Positions 35,690 to 48,600 of a stretch of 64,000 nt of DNA are shown here, piece after piece. The notes below the pieces were generated by a model, which saw only the letters and a list, made by a program, of their open reading frames with translations, was not told where the DNA came from and ran no database searches. Position 1 is the stretch's first letter. Each line of letters opens with the position of its first letter. Both the position numbers and the translations under genes were made by a program. The stretch spans positions 62,001-126,000 of the forward strand of contig RCAB01000021.1 in assembly GCA_003640385.1 (NCBI GenBank), given 5' to 3'. The stretch comes from Setaria digitata (taxonomy: Eukaryota; Nematoda; Chromadorea; Rhabditida; Setariidae).

Positions 35690-38600
35690 ATGAACTCTTA
35701 TTTAAAGATGTATTACAGAAGGAGAATGTCGACAGTTTCAATTGCAGAAACATTTTCAATGATATTTGTTGAAGAAAAGAGTGGTCGTTCATGTGGTTCA
35801 GTGGTGGAACATGCAGAAATAATGAATGCTGTGTCACTGATAGCAACCAAACTAGCTTCTTACAGGAATTGTCTCATTGCTCTTGCTGCTTTTCCCAAAC
35901 ATCCTGCATTCATTTCTTCTATACTTGGGTTTATTTTTATTTTTCATTTGCTCTCTGCTTTTATTGATTTGAAATTTGAAATTTAATCGCATCAGAGGAA
36001 GGAATTATCACATCAGTTTTTGCACTTCCCATTCTTCATTAATTCGTTATTTCTTCTATCTTGGTGATTTCATTAATTTAAGAATAGCTTGTGTTCGATA
36101 GCATAAAACGAATTTTATGATTCATAATTCTTAGTGAAATATTAAATGATTTGTGGGATTTTTTTTCTGCTTATTTTGTAGTACTTATTGGCTTGCTCAA
36201 AAAAGGATTTTTGAGCCTTTGGGCTGATGAAGCCCTTTTCTTCAGGGTTTTGGATTCAAAAAATTGCTTCGTTTGTTGTTCGACCGTTGAAAATGTAAAT
36301 AGTTACCGCAGTGCTACAATATCTTGTATTATTTCTCCCATTGCTAGAGAGGACAATCAGCTGTCAGTGAATATACATGGTCTTCAAATTTACTTCCACC
36401 ATATCGGATATTATTGTTTGGATGCATGCCAGAAGGGTCCCTTATGCTATATGATCACAACATCAGGTACCTCAGGGAGAAAGAAAGAAGTTCTTGTTCC
36501 TTACAGCTGCATTATGCCCAATATTTGGGACTTCAGGTCAGAATTTCTGATTCCCGGTTAGGTCTTCTAGTTCTTAATATACCGTTAGTCAAATATTTTA
36601 AGTACCAATCTATGTCACGATTATTAATCTAACTGATCTAAAACAAAGATTACATTAGAGTCAGGAGAACTAGTCTTCAAATTAGATGTATATTGATATT
36701 GATGCAGATAGTTGTGGGAACTTTTTAAATAAAGTAATAGCAGTTTCACATGACGCAGCTAAACGAAATGAATGTTTGCTTGTCCAGAAAGTTTCTTTCT
36801 TTTATATTTACGGCGGTACATGATAATAGTACCTCATGATAGTAGTACCTTACATGAAGACAGTCAAGACTGAAAAGTAGAAACTTGTATTGTTCAAAAA
36901 TTCTTATTCATTTTGATGACCAGTTAGTCATTGCAAGTTATGAAATTAAAATGTTCTTTTATTTCAGAAATTTTGCTTTAAAACATTTTAAGCTTGACGT
37001 AGCTCCACGTTTTACTTTTTTTTTTAGTCAACGATTCAGAATCACAACTTCTGATATTATCCTTTTTGTCACGGCAGTAACGTTTGATCCATTTGTTGTG
37101 GAAATTTTTTTGGCTGTGGTAAATGGCGCAAAACTATTAATTGTCCCGGACTCGTTTCGTTCGATACCGTCGAAATTAGTCGATGCAGTTTTTGAATGGA
37201 ATGTAACCTTTATTCAGGTTAGCCTCTGCCTAACCTTATTATTTATATTTTAATTTGCTAATTTTACTACAGTAAGTATAAATTTATACTTATCTTTCAA
37301 ATTCCTACTGAAAGAGCAGGAATACCAGCAAAGTATTGCAGTGGATGGAATAAAATTTAAGTTGGCCAAAAGTTATCTATTCTATTTTCAAGGGTTATAT
37401 AACAGCTTCTTTCTTGTACTATAACAAATGACTTATAAACTTATCCCGTCATGACTGTAATAAATGAGTTAGTTGAAAAACTTACTGCAGTTAATGAGTT
37501 AGTTAAAAGTTCCCCTGTCCCTACCCCTGTCCCAACCACGTTCTCTTTTTACCCGTTTTGTGTCATCCTCCTTGATTTCCAAATTTTAGAAGTCTCCCAA
37601 TATATCACTTAATGAAATGCAGCCTTATACTCTCAATTTCTCATTAACTTTGTAAATTTGGATAGCGTAGCGTGATTCTTGTAGGTTAGTTTGAGCTACT
37701 TCGGGCTTATATAATTAAAACTGTACCTAATTTCAGATGACCCCCTCGCAACTAAAAATTCTTCCTGATAAAGCACTGTCGAAGATTTTTGCTGGGCACT
37801 CGAGAGTGCGAACAGTAATTCTGGGTGGTGAAGCATTCCCGATAAATTTCATTCAACGTTATCAAATTGATGATAAATTCATTGACTTGTACAATGTGTA
37901 TGGGATCACAGAAGTGTCATGCTGGGCATCTTGTCACAAAGTCGATTGGAAGTGAGTTTGAAATATAATGACTAATGATGGCAAACCAGTTGAGAAAGTA
38001 TAATTAAATATTTAGAGAAACTCGCGTAGAAATTGGTGAACCGTTATTGGGAACGAAATTCAGCTTTAGTGAAACTGGCGAACTGCTTATTGGTGGTTCG
38101 AGGCGATGTTTTATAAATGGTAAATTGTCGGGAACTTGGTTTCCTACAGGTGATATTGTTGATCGCACTGAGCTAGGAAAAATTTATTGGTGTGATCGAA
38201 CAGATGATCAGGTTCGTCGCATCATTGGATTGTTTCTAGTCACTTAGCTGTTGCATTATAACTCTTTATAGTTGTGCGCATCGTAAAATAGTGTTTAACT
38301 GTCGTATAGGTTATATGAAGCTGGAAGAAATTAGAGCAAGTGCACTAGCTGTGTTGTTGATTAGCGTAATTTTAATATTTTTGATAGTGATTCTTGTTAC
38401 CATTATTACGACGAATTAGACCACTTAGACGGCAAAAACATCAACATAAAGAAAGGGATATATCTGTGTATGTAATAGATAATCCTTGTTATCTACTTCG
38501 GATTTACTAATTAGTGATCATTGATTTCTGGTTTTGTGCATTATTTTTAGCAGAAAATCAACGGGATCAATGTAAGCTTATCAGGATTAGCCCAAAAAGC

Positions 38601-41600
38601 GGAAAAATACAATGGCATTCAGTCAGCTATAGCCCTCCGTCGTGGCCAGTCCGTCTTATTGTTTGTACACGTCAGAAATAATCCAACTATGCAGACCAAT
38701 TTGTACAAAAATTTGTCGCCTTTAGTAGTGCCTGTGATGATCATTGTGGTAGACATTTGGCCGATAACAACAAATGGTTGGTGGCTTAAAAAAACAATTT
38801 TTATTTTTGTTTGAGAAGAAAAATCAAGGTTATCCAGCTTGAACAAATGTTGAGATCCTTCCTAAACAGCAGCATATAAGTTGATATCTGATCGGCACAT
38901 CGGTTTCCGGCAAAAGATTATGGTTTCAGGTCTCAATAGTTAGTTCAATAAATAATGTTTCTTCAGGGAAAGTTGATCGCCGAAAGTTAATGGAAATTTT
39001 CGAACGAAAAAATTTGATTTTTACTATGGATGATTTGATAGAATTATTTGAAAGTTTCAGTAAGGTTTTCCTTTTTTGTTATTTCAAGATATTTGGTGGT
39101 ATTTCGGAAGTAATTTAAGGATGATTGAAAAAAACGGAAAGCACAATACCAAAAATTGTGAATATATTACCAGAAATTATGCATCTATTTTTTGTTGATC
39201 TTCTCATTCTCCTTTCATTCGCTGATGTTTGCACATCTGAGAAAGGAAGGAAATAAAACTGGCGGAAAGAAAACAGAAAATCTCTTTTTCAGGGAAAAAG
39301 AGATTCCTGCTCATGTACTCTGTCTTCCGTAAATTATTTTCATTAGTCTTGTCTAAATTTTTAAAGGAAATTTGATGGTTACTATAAGCATAACCTTTTC
39401 CCGCATGAGATGAGGTTTTTGCACTCTCTTACAAATAGCTTAAAATAACAGCTGTCAATATTGTTATTTAACATATTGTATATTATTGAAATATTCCTTC
39501 CAGAGATAAATTTGCAAACCGATCGGAAAATAGCATTCAAAGATATAGGTTTAAATTCGTTACAAGCGGCTGAATTGACTCTCAGAACAGAACATCTATT
39601 GAAACAGCGGGATTTCCCACTTCTACAATATCTCCTTTCGGACACAGGAACAGTTGGCGGATTTTTGGATGTGATTGATTTCAGTCAAAATATTCGCGAA
39701 AGAGACGTCATACATATGCGAGAAATTCATATCGAACCAATAAAAAGTTCTATTAATGCTAATTTATTATGGGAATTTGATTTTGAAAAATGCATCGATG
39801 CAACGCCTGTAATTGAAAATGGGTAACAAATTTTAATAATTTGTCTTCCAGTACCTTTCAAGTTCTGATTTTTAACAAGGTCTGTGAGCCGAACTAATTA
39901 AATGCGGAAGTGTACACAGTGTTCATGTTGGTCTTTGCTAGAACTAACATATTAACAACGAATGACTAATTTTGGTATAATGTTGATACAATGAATTATC
40001 TAGAAGAAAATAGAAATCTGTAAATTTCAATATTATTCTGGTCATTATACTTTTAAGTTTCGATCCTATATTTGGTTTAAAATTTTTCAGGTTGCTAAAA
40101 CTCGAAGAAATTTAAAATATCTGAAACAAATTAATACTTTTTTAGTTCAGTTTTTTTGGGATCGCACTCAGGAAAGTTCGTTTCATTATCCTTGAATGGA
40201 ACTAAAGAATGGGAAGTTCAGCTTGGTGGACGAATAGAAGCAACTGCTTGTTGTCAAGAGGGTATCACTGCTGTTGGTTTGCTTTTTTTGTTTTGGTTTT
40301 TCATAAACCTCCATTTATTCTCTCTTTTGTTCTCTTTTCTAACCATTTTAACTTATTATAATTCGGATCGCATTTGCATTTTGCATCCCTCACTTTTCAA
40401 ATTTGAGGGGAACTATTTGTTAGGCAGGAAAAGAAGCAGTTGTTTATGATTTCCCCAAATTCTTCAATAAAGAAGTAATTTATTGATAGTGTTTGTAAAT
40501 CCTGAGCTGTGGGTTTTTGTGTCGTCTTTTCCTTTCTCTTGCGTAAGCAAAATCCAGTTAACTATTTGATTTTATGAAAAGCAAGACTTATTCAAGTTTT
40601 ATCGTTTCCGAAATAAAATAAAAGCATGCAGCGCAGTGCCAGACAGTTTTTTATTTTCCACGTAGGTTATCTTTTTTTTTCCTTATCCACATAACCTCTT
40701 TAGGAATAGAAATATTCCTATTAGGTTGCTACGATGGTTATTTGTACTTTCTGGATATGAAGAATGGCCAACTTATATGGAAATTTGCCACTGGTGATGC
40801 TATCCGGTCCATCCCTATACTTATTGACTCTGGAGAGAAGTGCTTGTTTGGCTCCTATGATAAATGTGTCTATTTGCTTGACGTCAAAGTGAGTTATTAG
40901 TGAGTTTTGGATCTTCAACTATCTATTGAAACGGTTCTAAATGTTTCCTTCGTCCCAATTTTTTTCTTATTGGAAACTTTCAATATAAGAAGATCGAGAA
41001 GAAATCTCGAGATTAAAGGTGAAGGAAAAGCTGTTAGAATGAATGATTATTTGAGGAGTTACATAGTAATGTATATACTCATGGTATTGCCGTTGTTCTA
41101 GCCGATATTTCAACGAATTTAGACTTTAAATAATACATTTTCATGATTATCATGCATTGTTTGTATATTTCGTATTATTTTTAGAATCACAAAATGCTGT
41201 GGAAGGTTGTTTGTGATGGTAGCATTCTATCATCACCTTTGGTTTCTGGTGCAGTTGTACTATGTGCCACATTGCGAGGAGAATTTCTTGGTATTGATTT
41301 AGTAAGTTTTTTTCTTTTATCTTATCTTTTGTCATCTGATTCAGAAAGTGAATATTGTAACTGAACATCTTGTCTTTTATAGATTTTGCTTAAGTTTGAG
41401 CTCCGAGTTCAGATGAAGCAGTGGTTTTTCTTTTTTAATTCGAGAATAATTTTATTATCAGTCTTAAATATTCGTTTAATTGCCTAGACACATATATAGG
41501 ATCGCGGATTTAGTTCAGTTACTGAACACTTTAACTACTGTTTTTTCATCCAATACACTGACTAAACTGGTTTCTCACTGCTAATGTCGAAAAGTTTAGT

Positions 41601-44193
41601 GAGGAACATAGAATATGTTGATGGGAAGTGTCACTATATGTAGCTATTATTTGCAATCGAAGATTGCCCATTATTCAGTTCATCGCCTTTAGAGTAACTT
41701 GAATTATCGTACTTGAAGGTTGATCTATTTCTTGACTACAAAGAAAAAGATTTCATGATTTGGAGTACACCGTACGTGCGATTTTTTCCTACAGAGTCGG
41801 AAAGCCTGCAAAATCAGTTTTAAGGCTTTCCGACTCTGTTTTTGTCATAAATTTATTTTTTTCGAGAATTCTGAGGAAGCATTTCAATGTGAAATTTTTT
41901 TAAAGTGGCGGCAAACAGTCCCCAAGGAAAAATCGTTTTTTAGTATCTATAAAAATTTGCTCCTTTTTTTGCTTACTTTGATGGAATTAACGGAACTTTT
42001 CACATATTGAAATAAGACAGCGTTAATGGGAAGAGACATTATTTTGGCAGTAACAATAATAAAAATATGTAAAAAGGAACTTTCGCGGATTGAAGAGAAT
42101 GGAATCTGTAGTGTGAAGTTACGTGCCTCATTCACTTCTGTTGAATAAAAATGCGAGAAATTTCTAGCTATTACTAATGTTATGTATTGGATACGTTTCA
42201 GTGATTAGTTCTTGTCAATTTGAGCTCATCTTTGGATTTGTAATTTGAATGAATTTAAAATAAATTTCTTTTTGAATAAAGAATTTTCATTTTTAGGGTA
42301 GCGGCAATGTGTTATGGAAAATACAGCTTACTGCACCTATATTCGCAAATTTATGTGCAATCGAGCCTAACCGTGTACTACTTGTAAATGTTAAAGGATT
42401 AGTAATATTGTGCTGCACAAGAATTGGACATATTGTGAGTGTTTTTTCTTTTATAGAGTGCCACTTAGGTGTGACATGTCTTTTTGAGTTTTGAGTCACA
42501 TATTCGTATTTATTTGAATCTTTATTTGTTGCTCGTGCATTTCAAGTTGTCTGAATGTGCAGAATGTGCAGACAACTTGAAATGCAGGAAATGTTAGATA
42601 CTCTACATATATGGAACTCGAATTTTCTAAAACCGGCAATTTACGATCAAAATGTAGACGCATTTTCAAAATTATGTCTCCAAAACCTCTATTTTTGTTT
42701 TTGATCGATTTGTGAACAGTCATAACTCAAATCTATCTAAAACTTTTTGTTATACGATCTATTGAATTATTGTGCAGATTGTGAAAGTGGAAAATTGGGG
42801 CTTTCATCAGTTAGATAGATTCGTCAAAATAAGCAAATGAGGAAGATTTGGAAAGACCACATTTGCAGTTTGAGCCAATTTATTGTTTCCAACTTACATC
42901 TTAGAAATGAAAAAAGAGGAAGAGACATAAGCCACTTAATATCCATGACATTGGGTACCTATTTGTGACAATTTTTGGCCATATTTTGGCTGCTACGAAA
43001 TTGTACTCGGAGTTACAACTCTTCCTTCCACTTATTATCCTACGTCATATTTGAAACGTAAGCTAATGGTTCATCCATTTTTCCGCATCTCTCGTGACTT
43101 TTCCATTCATTGTTTGTATAATGAAAAACAAGATTGAGTATTAGTAATGATTCCTCTCTCTTCTGCTATACCCATTCCCTTCCTGCTGTTAAATCCTCTG
43201 ATCAAAAAGAAGTGAATTTTTTGAAAATTAACCACTGAGTCACGGTGCCTTCCCCCTAACGCTGTCTAATATTCATTTTGTACTCCCCCCCCCCCCCCCT
43301 CCCGCATTCTTTTCCATTTTTTCTTTGCTTTCTCTTTTTATGCATATCAGAATTCCTGAATGAAAATTTTTTGTCCAGTTTTCTTCCCAGAACTTTTATA
43401 TTCTTGATTTTTTTTCGGGACATTTTTTTTTCCTTCGGGACTCTTCGATTTTAATTGAAAGTTACTTCAAGAAACCGCAATGAAATTCGAAAAAACAACA
43501 GTGTATAGTAAATTAAAATATAATAATAGAGAGGCACTAAGTTACAATGCACTGGCAGCAGAGTTGCTGTGAGACCCCGAGAATTTTCAGTATTATTCAG
43601 GAAACAGGTTAAAATTGACAGTCTAAGATTTTAGAAAAAGTATTTTCCGGTGAGTTTCTTAGCAAAGTACATTTCAGATATGTCAGTATGATATTCTGGA
43701 AAGTGTTTTCGCAACACCGGTACTATTCCTGGGAAACACCAACAGTTCTAGCGTGTCGATTATCACAACTCAAGCTTCCTCATTGCTTTTGTTACAGACA
43801 GATACTCTTCAATTGCTCTGGCATATACGAATTGATGGAATAGGATCGCTTCTGCGGCCACCGGAAATTCTGAATAATGAAGGATGTCTTTTTATTCAAG
43901 ATTCCACCGGTATTTTGTTAGCTATTAAAGGGCTTGGAGATATTATAATGGAAAATGCTATGGTGACTTTGGGAATTTCTAGGCTAAAAGTTGTTGAAAT
44001 TTTAAAAGTACCTGGCGAAACTTTCGGTGGTGTAAAAATTTTGAAGTTTGACAAACCGGGTAACAACAGTAGTAGCAGTGATGGCAGTAGTAGTAGTGAT
44101 GGTAGTAGTAATGAACCGTCAATCCTTCCTTCTTATCGTGCTTTGATTGGAAGTCGTGATGATCGTTTACGGTGCTTTTATTTTTCATTTTAA
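35690..44193 (+). CDS. AASDH: AASDH/ACSF4-type enzyme: adenylation, carrier and quinoprotein-repeat domains
   Basis: Thirteen exons: 35690-35928, about 36135-36536, 37028-37217, 37737-37951, 38016-38211, 38551-38776, 38967-39059, 39504-39822, 40146-40276, 40704-40888, 41185-41301, 42297-42434, 43678-44193, about 988 residues (human AASDH 1098). Domain order matches AASDH: an AMP-binding domain with the A3 loop TTSGTSGRKK (about 188-197), TFDPFVVEIFLAVVNGAKLL, LGGEAFP, NVYGITEVS (about 330-338) and the A10 lysine in GKVDRRKL (about 491); a carrier domain with the phosphopantetheine serine in GLNSLQAAEL (about 539); then a PQQ-like beta-propeller with repeats such as LLGCYDGYLYFLD, LFGSYDKCVYLLDVK and IGSRDDRLRCF. 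Family members activate beta-alanine; the end acceptor is not established. The second exon's start is uncertain, since 36135 keeps phase but 36182 has the stronger acceptor. The last exon has a Ser/Asp/Gly-rich AGT-repeat insertion. Confidence 0.9.
41791..41839. repeat. 17-bp perfect hairpin with 15-nt loop in an AASDH intron
   Basis: ACAGAGTCGGAAAGCCT at 41791-41807 is repeated in inverse orientation at 41823-41839 around a 15-nt A/T-rich loop. The stem stops abruptly at both ends. It sits in the 41302-42296 intron. Confidence 0.92.
42536..42586. repeat. 18-bp perfect hairpin with 15-nt loop in the next AASDH intron
   Basis: TGCATTTCAAGTTGTCTG at 42536-42553 pairs with its reverse complement at 42569-42586. 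The loop holds two AATGTG words. It sits in the 42435-43677 intron, about 750 bp from the similar hairpin at 41791; the two stems are unrelated in sequence. Confidence 0.92.
43285..43299 (+). repeat. C15 homopolymer
   Basis: Fifteen consecutive cytosines, then T and CCC, in the last AASDH intron. G/C runs of this length stand out in a window dominated by A/T homopolymers, and could also reflect sequencing error in length. Confidence 0.9.
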
Positions 44194-45653
44194 TCGAAGA
44201 GAGAAAGAAAATGCGAGAAAAATTGAATTTGATCGACGTGAAAGAAAACAGAGAAAGTGAATGGGCAAAGCAAAAGAGCGTTTCATTTTTGAAATTTAAA
44301 CAAACTAAGAAAGAGAAAGAGGAAAATAAACGAAGGTACTAGATAAGTAAAGCTATATGAAGTAAACTGGACAAGCTTGAAATCACGGGGGAGGAAGAAG
44401 CTCACGACATGAGAATGACGATGATGCAAACATTCATTCGACCCTCCGATCAAATTAAAATCAACAAGTATTTGTTTACTTTTTGAATTTCGAGGCGAAA
44501 CAAATTTAAAATTGTACACTCCTTACTATGATTAAATATTTTGAAGCAAATATTAATACCGAACTCGAAGGAAGATGAAGAAAATAAGGTATTTGGAAGA
44601 GTTTCGAGTAGCCGCTAGTCACGACTTATTCTCGTTTACCGTAAAATCATTCGAAGAGTAGTTTGTCTTGATTTTGTCAAATTTCTCTTCCTCTTTTTCG
44701 GTTTTTGCTTTCCGTCTTTCTTCTCCATCTCCCATCCCGTAACTCTCGAAAACTGCTGGTAATGGAGATTAACAACGGCGATATCCGAATTGTTCACAGC
44801 AAGGCAAACAGAATACAGGAGGAAACTATAGACAGTCCATTTCCCAAGGTGTTGCTGCTCCCGGGGACATGAAATCCGGTATCGGTCACTATATCTTCTG
44901 TATCGAAAGGGGAGTGGTCCTGGTCACTCCTATCTGCTGAGGACGGACAATATCACCTCCCTTCTCCCTCCGTAACTGTGTATTTTACTGCAAGGCAAGA
45001 TCCACGGTGCTTTGTATCTTCCAGAAGTTTCTTGCTGTCCTTTTTTCGATGACAACTTCTGGTGGTGACGAGGATGGAAACCACTAGTTACCAGTCATCT
45101 AATCCTTGCTGCTGAACCATTCAGATCAGTCAGTGGCATTTCCAGCAACATTAATAGAGTCTTATTTTCTGCTCTCATATACAGCAGAAAGCTTCCATCA
45201 GCTTTTTGGTGTTACAGGAGGGGGAGGAATCAGATTTCCGGAAAAAAAACGAACGAATCACCTGCTCCACTGCCGGTATTTGTATTTGTTTAAACATCTG
45301 AACTTCCTTTTCGGCCGTCAAAGTTATTTTACTACATCACATACTCACTTGTGCTTTTGAAAGCTTTCCAAACGACATCCTGTAATTTTCCCCATATCCG
45401 TTCACGGATTGAAGTACCAACATTATTTGTAAACTACTAAATTTTATTTCACTTACGGATAATTCAACCTTTATTTCCTTTGACACATAGGAAAGAATTT
45501 CAATAACTTGGACTAAATCTGTTCAGTATTTTGGCAAAGCTTGAAATAAAGATATATTTGCCAGTCTAGTTGCTAGTAGCGGCTAGAATAATCCCCTTAT
45601 TACTGTTTAGGCTATTGTAGTTCTCCCCACTAAATTTTCTGGAAAAAAGTAGA
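44194..45653. other. Intergenic, presumed promoter/5' UTR of the ETS gene
   Basis: The block 44740-45110 is clearly more GC-rich than its neighbours and contains no long open frame, as expected for promoter or 5' UTR sequence. Two GGTCACT words occur at 44884-44890 and 44922-44928; GGTCA is a nuclear-receptor half-site. The short open frame at 45106-45360 has no recognised features. Confidence 0.45.
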
Positions 45654-48600
45654 ATGGAGATAGAAAAGCCTGTACTACAGCAACCAACTACAGGTTTACT
45701 AAAATGTTATCCTAATCTGAGCTTCAGTCCTTCTTTATCTGTTCTGCACCATCATCAGGATACCAATGAAACAAAAACGACGAGGAAAGTCAGTAATGTA
45801 ACGGATGATGCTGATGGCGTCGACAGTGGTAATGATAATGATAATAATAATGATAGTAGTAGAAGGAGAAATCGTATATTGTTGAAAGAAGCGAAAGGAG
45901 AAAAAGAAGACGGTGATGACAGGAATCGACCAAGCATCGCTTTTAAGCAACCCACTACTGATTATGATATTCAGCACGGGCAGATAATAGCTGCCGCAGC
46001 TGTGCCGGATTTGGATTGTCCGGAATTCTCATCATTTAAGCATCGCTTTTCTCCGTTACCGTCTGAAATATTAGGACGAGATCATAATTTTGTTGCTTTC
46101 AAATGGTCGCAGAATTTGTCGGATAATGGCGCCAGTCCGAATACTATCCAGGAAGAGACTATGGAAGCGGAAAAAAGAGATTCATTAAATCTCCGGGAAA
46201 AAACCAAGCACTTAACATCATCCTACTCTTCTATATTCCAACACCACCATCGACGATCGGTAACACTTGCGACTATGCCACCATCAATTTTGCAAAGTCC
46301 TGAAATTCTCGACTTGATACCTTCTTTTAATGGCAATAACTCAGATATGCATGATAAAGATACTAACACTTTGAGCAGTCAAGACAAAACACCGGATGAG
46401 AAGAGACCGCGAATTGAACGACCGCGGGCCAGATATCCAAATTCAACACGACGTACATCTGCACCTGCGTGCTTGTGGTCTGCTCCTTCGCTACTTCCCG
46501 ACCAGGTAATTAATTAACTCGATCATTTACACTTTCTTATGCAATACATCAAGTGCATCAAATGCACTATTAATATTTGTTTTTTTTTTCTTAAAAAGGT
46601 TGATGTTTGGCTGGGGCAGAAAAACCTCGAATCCAGATTCCAGGTTTTCCTATACTTCCTTTATTTGCATATGAGTTTTGTTGATAAGACCTGATCATTC
46701 AGCTCAACAAACGCATTACTTTATCCAATATTTTCTTACATTATGTATTTAATTTTAAGCTTATTTATTCCCATCCAATTTTTAACCAGTGTTTTTCTAC
46801 TTTTTTTTTTTTTGATTTATGTCATTTTTTTCGAGTGGATTTGTTAAAAAAAAAAAGAAAAAAAAATGAAAAAAGGAAACTGAAAGTAGAAATAGATAAA
46901 ATTGAGGATATAAAATAATTGGATGGATTAAGAAATAATCTTACTGCTTGTATGATTTTTACTTTGGTTATATATATAGTTTATCATAAAATGTGTTAGG
47001 CAAGTTTAAACGTTCATACGAAATTACATGCAAACAATTAATTATTTCCAGTGATTTCAAGGAAAGTTCAAATCTTCAGGAAAAAAAAAAATGTATTTGC
47101 AGCATTCGAAGTCGGCACCTTCCACGCTGCACGACAATTTAGTCTCACTCCATAAATTATTAGCTAAGCATCGGCCTATCCCAGAAAATGTAACAACATT
47201 TAATTTTGATCCTTCTGCTGCTAGTGACAATGCTCCTGTACTACTGCCAGAAACTTCATCTGCGACAATAGCGCCGCATTTTCAAGCTACTCGGGCAGCA
47301 CCACCACCGCCATCTTTAACTACATGGCAGTGGCTTAGAGGTTGGCTTTTCGATTTTTTGAAATCCAAGTGATAAGTGATGAGATAGCTGCCATACTTGC
47401 CATCTATCACTGTCACTGCTGTTGTTTTGTTCATTATGAAAAGCATTCCATTTTCATATGGGATTTAGCTTTATATCGCAGCATTAGACTTTTTTTCTAT
47501 TTCATGTCTTAGTAATCCAACATTTTATTATTTTACATTTCAAAGTAACCATTTTTCTAAGCTGTATAATGCATCAATGACTACTCAAAAATTGAAAATT
47601 ATCCATTACTTCTCCTCATCTGTTTTCCTTCCTGTTGGAAATTGATTGTAGGAAGACGAAAGGATGGAATAATGGCTTAGGATACATACACTGAAAAATA
47701 CAGGTTTTCATTTGTGATTCTCAAAAATCCTTGCAAAAAAGGGGGAATTTTCAAATTTTTTCTAAAGCTGTTTTTAATAATTTTCGCATTAAAATATATA
47801 CATGTTTGTATGGATATGTACTTCGAAATAAATTTTCTCTTCTCCCTGACACAAGGTTCTTTCTCTTTTCTCTGTAAATGAAGAAATATATGCATTGAAT
47901 TCATTAATAACAGTAGTAATAATACTAATGACGGCAGTAAATAATAATGATGAGCATTATAACTTTATTTGCTACTTTCTGTCTTTTTTGTTCCGAAAAT
48001 ATCAAAACTCATAAGAAAATCGAAATAATGAAAAATTCGAAGTACCTTTATAAGAAGACACCATACCTGTAGAGGTATTAAGCTAATGAAGGGAAGATAT
48101 GTTTGTGGATTATATGGATGATATTTGTAGACGGTATAAAAAATGTAGACACATGAGGAAAGCAGATTTAGACCAAGTGAATCGGTAGTGGACGGGGAGT
48201 TATAGAAAAATTAAATAATAGAATCTTAAGAAAATATGCAAAGATGTGATATAAGGACTAATTAGCATAAAATAAGAAAATGCTGTCTATCAACTTTATG
48301 ATAACGAACATTTTTGATGTCATCAAATTATCCATTTGCATTTTTTTCTTATGCCTCATTCATTCTTTATGAATAAATTTCGAAAAAATAATTGTTAAAT
48401 CAAAAAAAATTTTCCACCAACAATTAGAAGAATTTAAGAAGTGCAAGGTTTCCGCTTCGGCGAAAGTGGCTTCCTCCTTCATCCCTACTTTTCCTCTTTC
48501 AGTATTTTTGCTCTAATTCTCATCGGAATCCTGAAAAGCACCAATACCTGTTGTTGCTGCCATAGTTGTGAGGATGAAAAACCATTCGAGGAAACTGAGA

